Positions 4,977-5,818 of a DNA stretch of 5,818 nucleotides are shown one piece after another. The stretch's first letter is position 1. Every line of letters starts with the position of its first letter. Location of the stretch: NCBI GenBank assembly GCA_034433995.1, contig DAOTZU010000243.1:1-5818 (forward strand). The letters are read 5' to 3'. The notes beneath the pieces were generated by a model. It did not search any database. It was not told the DNA's origin and saw nothing but the letters and a program-made list of their open reading frames with translations. Both the position numbers and the translations under genes were made by a program. Origin of the DNA: DAOTZU01 sp034433995. GTDB lineage: Bacteria; Chloroflexota; Anaerolineae; UBA1429.

Positions 4977-5818
4977 TTGAACAAGTATTTGCAGAGAGGG
5001 CCCATCGCCCTTTTGGTGATCCTTCTGGCCCTGGTGGCCACCGGGTGCATGCCCGCCGGCAGCATCACCAATCCCGGCTGGACGGTGGTGGCCGCCGCCG
5101 GCGAGGAGGTCTTTGCCGTCTTGGCCACGGGACAGGTGGTGGCTCTGAAGGCGCAAACGGGCGATGTGCTCTGGCAGTTTCCCTCGCAAACATCCAGCGG
5201 TGGCGTGGGCTGCGCCCTGGCCAGGCCCGCCGGCGACCCGGAGCAAAAGCTGTTGGATGCCGTCTATGGCCCGCCGGCGGTGACGGACGAGCTGGTCCTT
5301 GTGGCCTCTTATGACCAGCACCTGTATGCCTTTGAGCGCGCCACGGGCCACAAGGTGTGGAGCTTTGCCGCCCAAGGAGCCATCATCGGCGGTCCGGCCG
5401 TCTATGAGGGCATCGCCTATTTTGGCTCTTCGGATCGCCACGTGTATGCCGTGGAGCTCAGCACGGGGAAAATGGTGTGGGATGCCCCCTTTGAGACGGG
5501 CAACTGGGTCTGGAGCACGCCGGTGGTGGACGCGGAACGGGTTTATGTGGGCTCTATGGATCACTCTGTTTATGCCCTCGACCGCTCAACCGGAGCGCCG
5601 GCCTGGAAGCGCGATGTGGGGGGCTCGGTCCCCGGCTCGGTGGCGCTGGCGGAGGGTGACCTCTATGTGGGAGGCGTGGATAAGCAGCTCCATGCCCTGC
5701 GGGCCGCGGATGGCGTGGAGCAATGGGTGAGGCCGGTAGGCCATTGGGTGATGGGCGAGCCGGTAGTGCACAAAGGGGTTGTCTATGTGGCCACGCTGGA
5801 TGGCAAGGTCCACGCCTT
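4977..5818 (+). CDS. PQQ-type beta-propeller lipoprotein (C-terminus cut by window edge)
   Basis: From a TTG start the visible 280 residues begin with a lipoprotein signal peptide: basic NKYLQR (2-7), hydrophobic 9-21, and the lipobox ATGC with C24 as the lipidation site. Six propeller blades of about 40 residues follow, each ending in a strand such as Y-A-x-(D/E)-x-x-TG-x-x-x-W. Examples are ALKAQTGDVLWQF (56-68), YAFERATGHKVWSF (117-130), YAVELSTGKMVWDA (157-170) and YALDRSTGAPAWK (199-211), and a sixth blade is cut at 280. This resembles the PQQ-repeat family that includes BamB and PQQ-dependent dehydrogenases. No catalytic dehydrogenase residues are visible in the part seen, so a scaffold or binding role on the outer face of the membrane is likelier. 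An alternative ATG at 4938 would add 13 residues. The gene occupies the place where yidC usually follows yidD. Confidence 0.85.
   Translation, partial: MNKYLQRGPIALLVILLALVATGCMPAGSITNPGWTVVAAAGEEVFAVLATGQVVALKAQTGDVLWQFPSQTSSGGVGCALARPAGDPEQKLLDAVYGPPAVTDELVLVASYDQHLYAFERATGHKVWSFAAQGAIIGGPAVYEGIAYFGSSDRHVYAVELSTGKMVWDAPFETGNWVWSTPVVDAERVYVGSMDHSVYALDRSTGAPAWKRDVGGSVPGSVALAEGDLYVGGVDKQLHALRAADGVEQWVRPVGHWVMGEPVVHKGVVYVATLDGKVHA

Overview
The window is GC-rich, gene-dense chromosomal DNA from a bacterium with Shine-Dalgarno sites and sigma70-type promoters. The L34 protein sequence (TWQPKKRRRLRVHGF), two adjacent single-helix tatA genes and a beta-propeller lipoprotein after yidD would fit Chloroflexota. 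That placement is an inference from recall of family sequences, and nothing here proves it. I see no mobile element, CRISPR array, tRNA or rRNA.

Layout. Positions 1-435 (minus strand) hold the N-terminal part of an Old Yellow Enzyme-type NADH:flavin oxidoreductase that runs off the left edge. A 228-base divergent intergenic region follows. It carries one good promoter in each direction and, between them, a near-perfect 21-base palindrome that could be an operator. On the plus strand come two small tatA/E-like genes (664-1143), closed by a two-part hairpin with a T-rich tail (an intrinsic terminator). Next are a TIM-barrel sugar isomerase/epimerase (1297-2118), a GalU-type sugar-1-phosphate nucleotidyltransferase (2149-3054) and a GHMP kinase that looks most like plant glucuronokinase (3059-4123). 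The kinase overlaps rpmH by four bases, leading directly into the conserved rpmH-rnpA-yidD block (4120-4886). A PQQ-type beta-propeller lipoprotein starts at about 4977 and runs off the right edge.

How the genes may work together. The kinase and nucleotidyltransferase together could convert a free sugar (glucuronate is the best guess) to its 1-phosphate and then to a UDP-sugar, as in the plant salvage route. The isomerase upstream could feed or drain the same pool. rpmH, rnpA and yidD supply ribosomal protein L34, the RNase P protein and a membrane-insertion factor. Four genes from the nucleotidyltransferase to yidD are packed with gaps or overlaps of 4 to 9 bases, so they are probably co-transcribed and partly translationally coupled. 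The tat genes supply the pore-forming component of twin-arginine export; no tatC is present here.

No stretch longer than 300 bases lacks a gene. I did not find a clearly new defence or mobile system. The most interesting item is the glucuronokinase-like kinase paired with GalU and fused by overlap to the rpmH operon.
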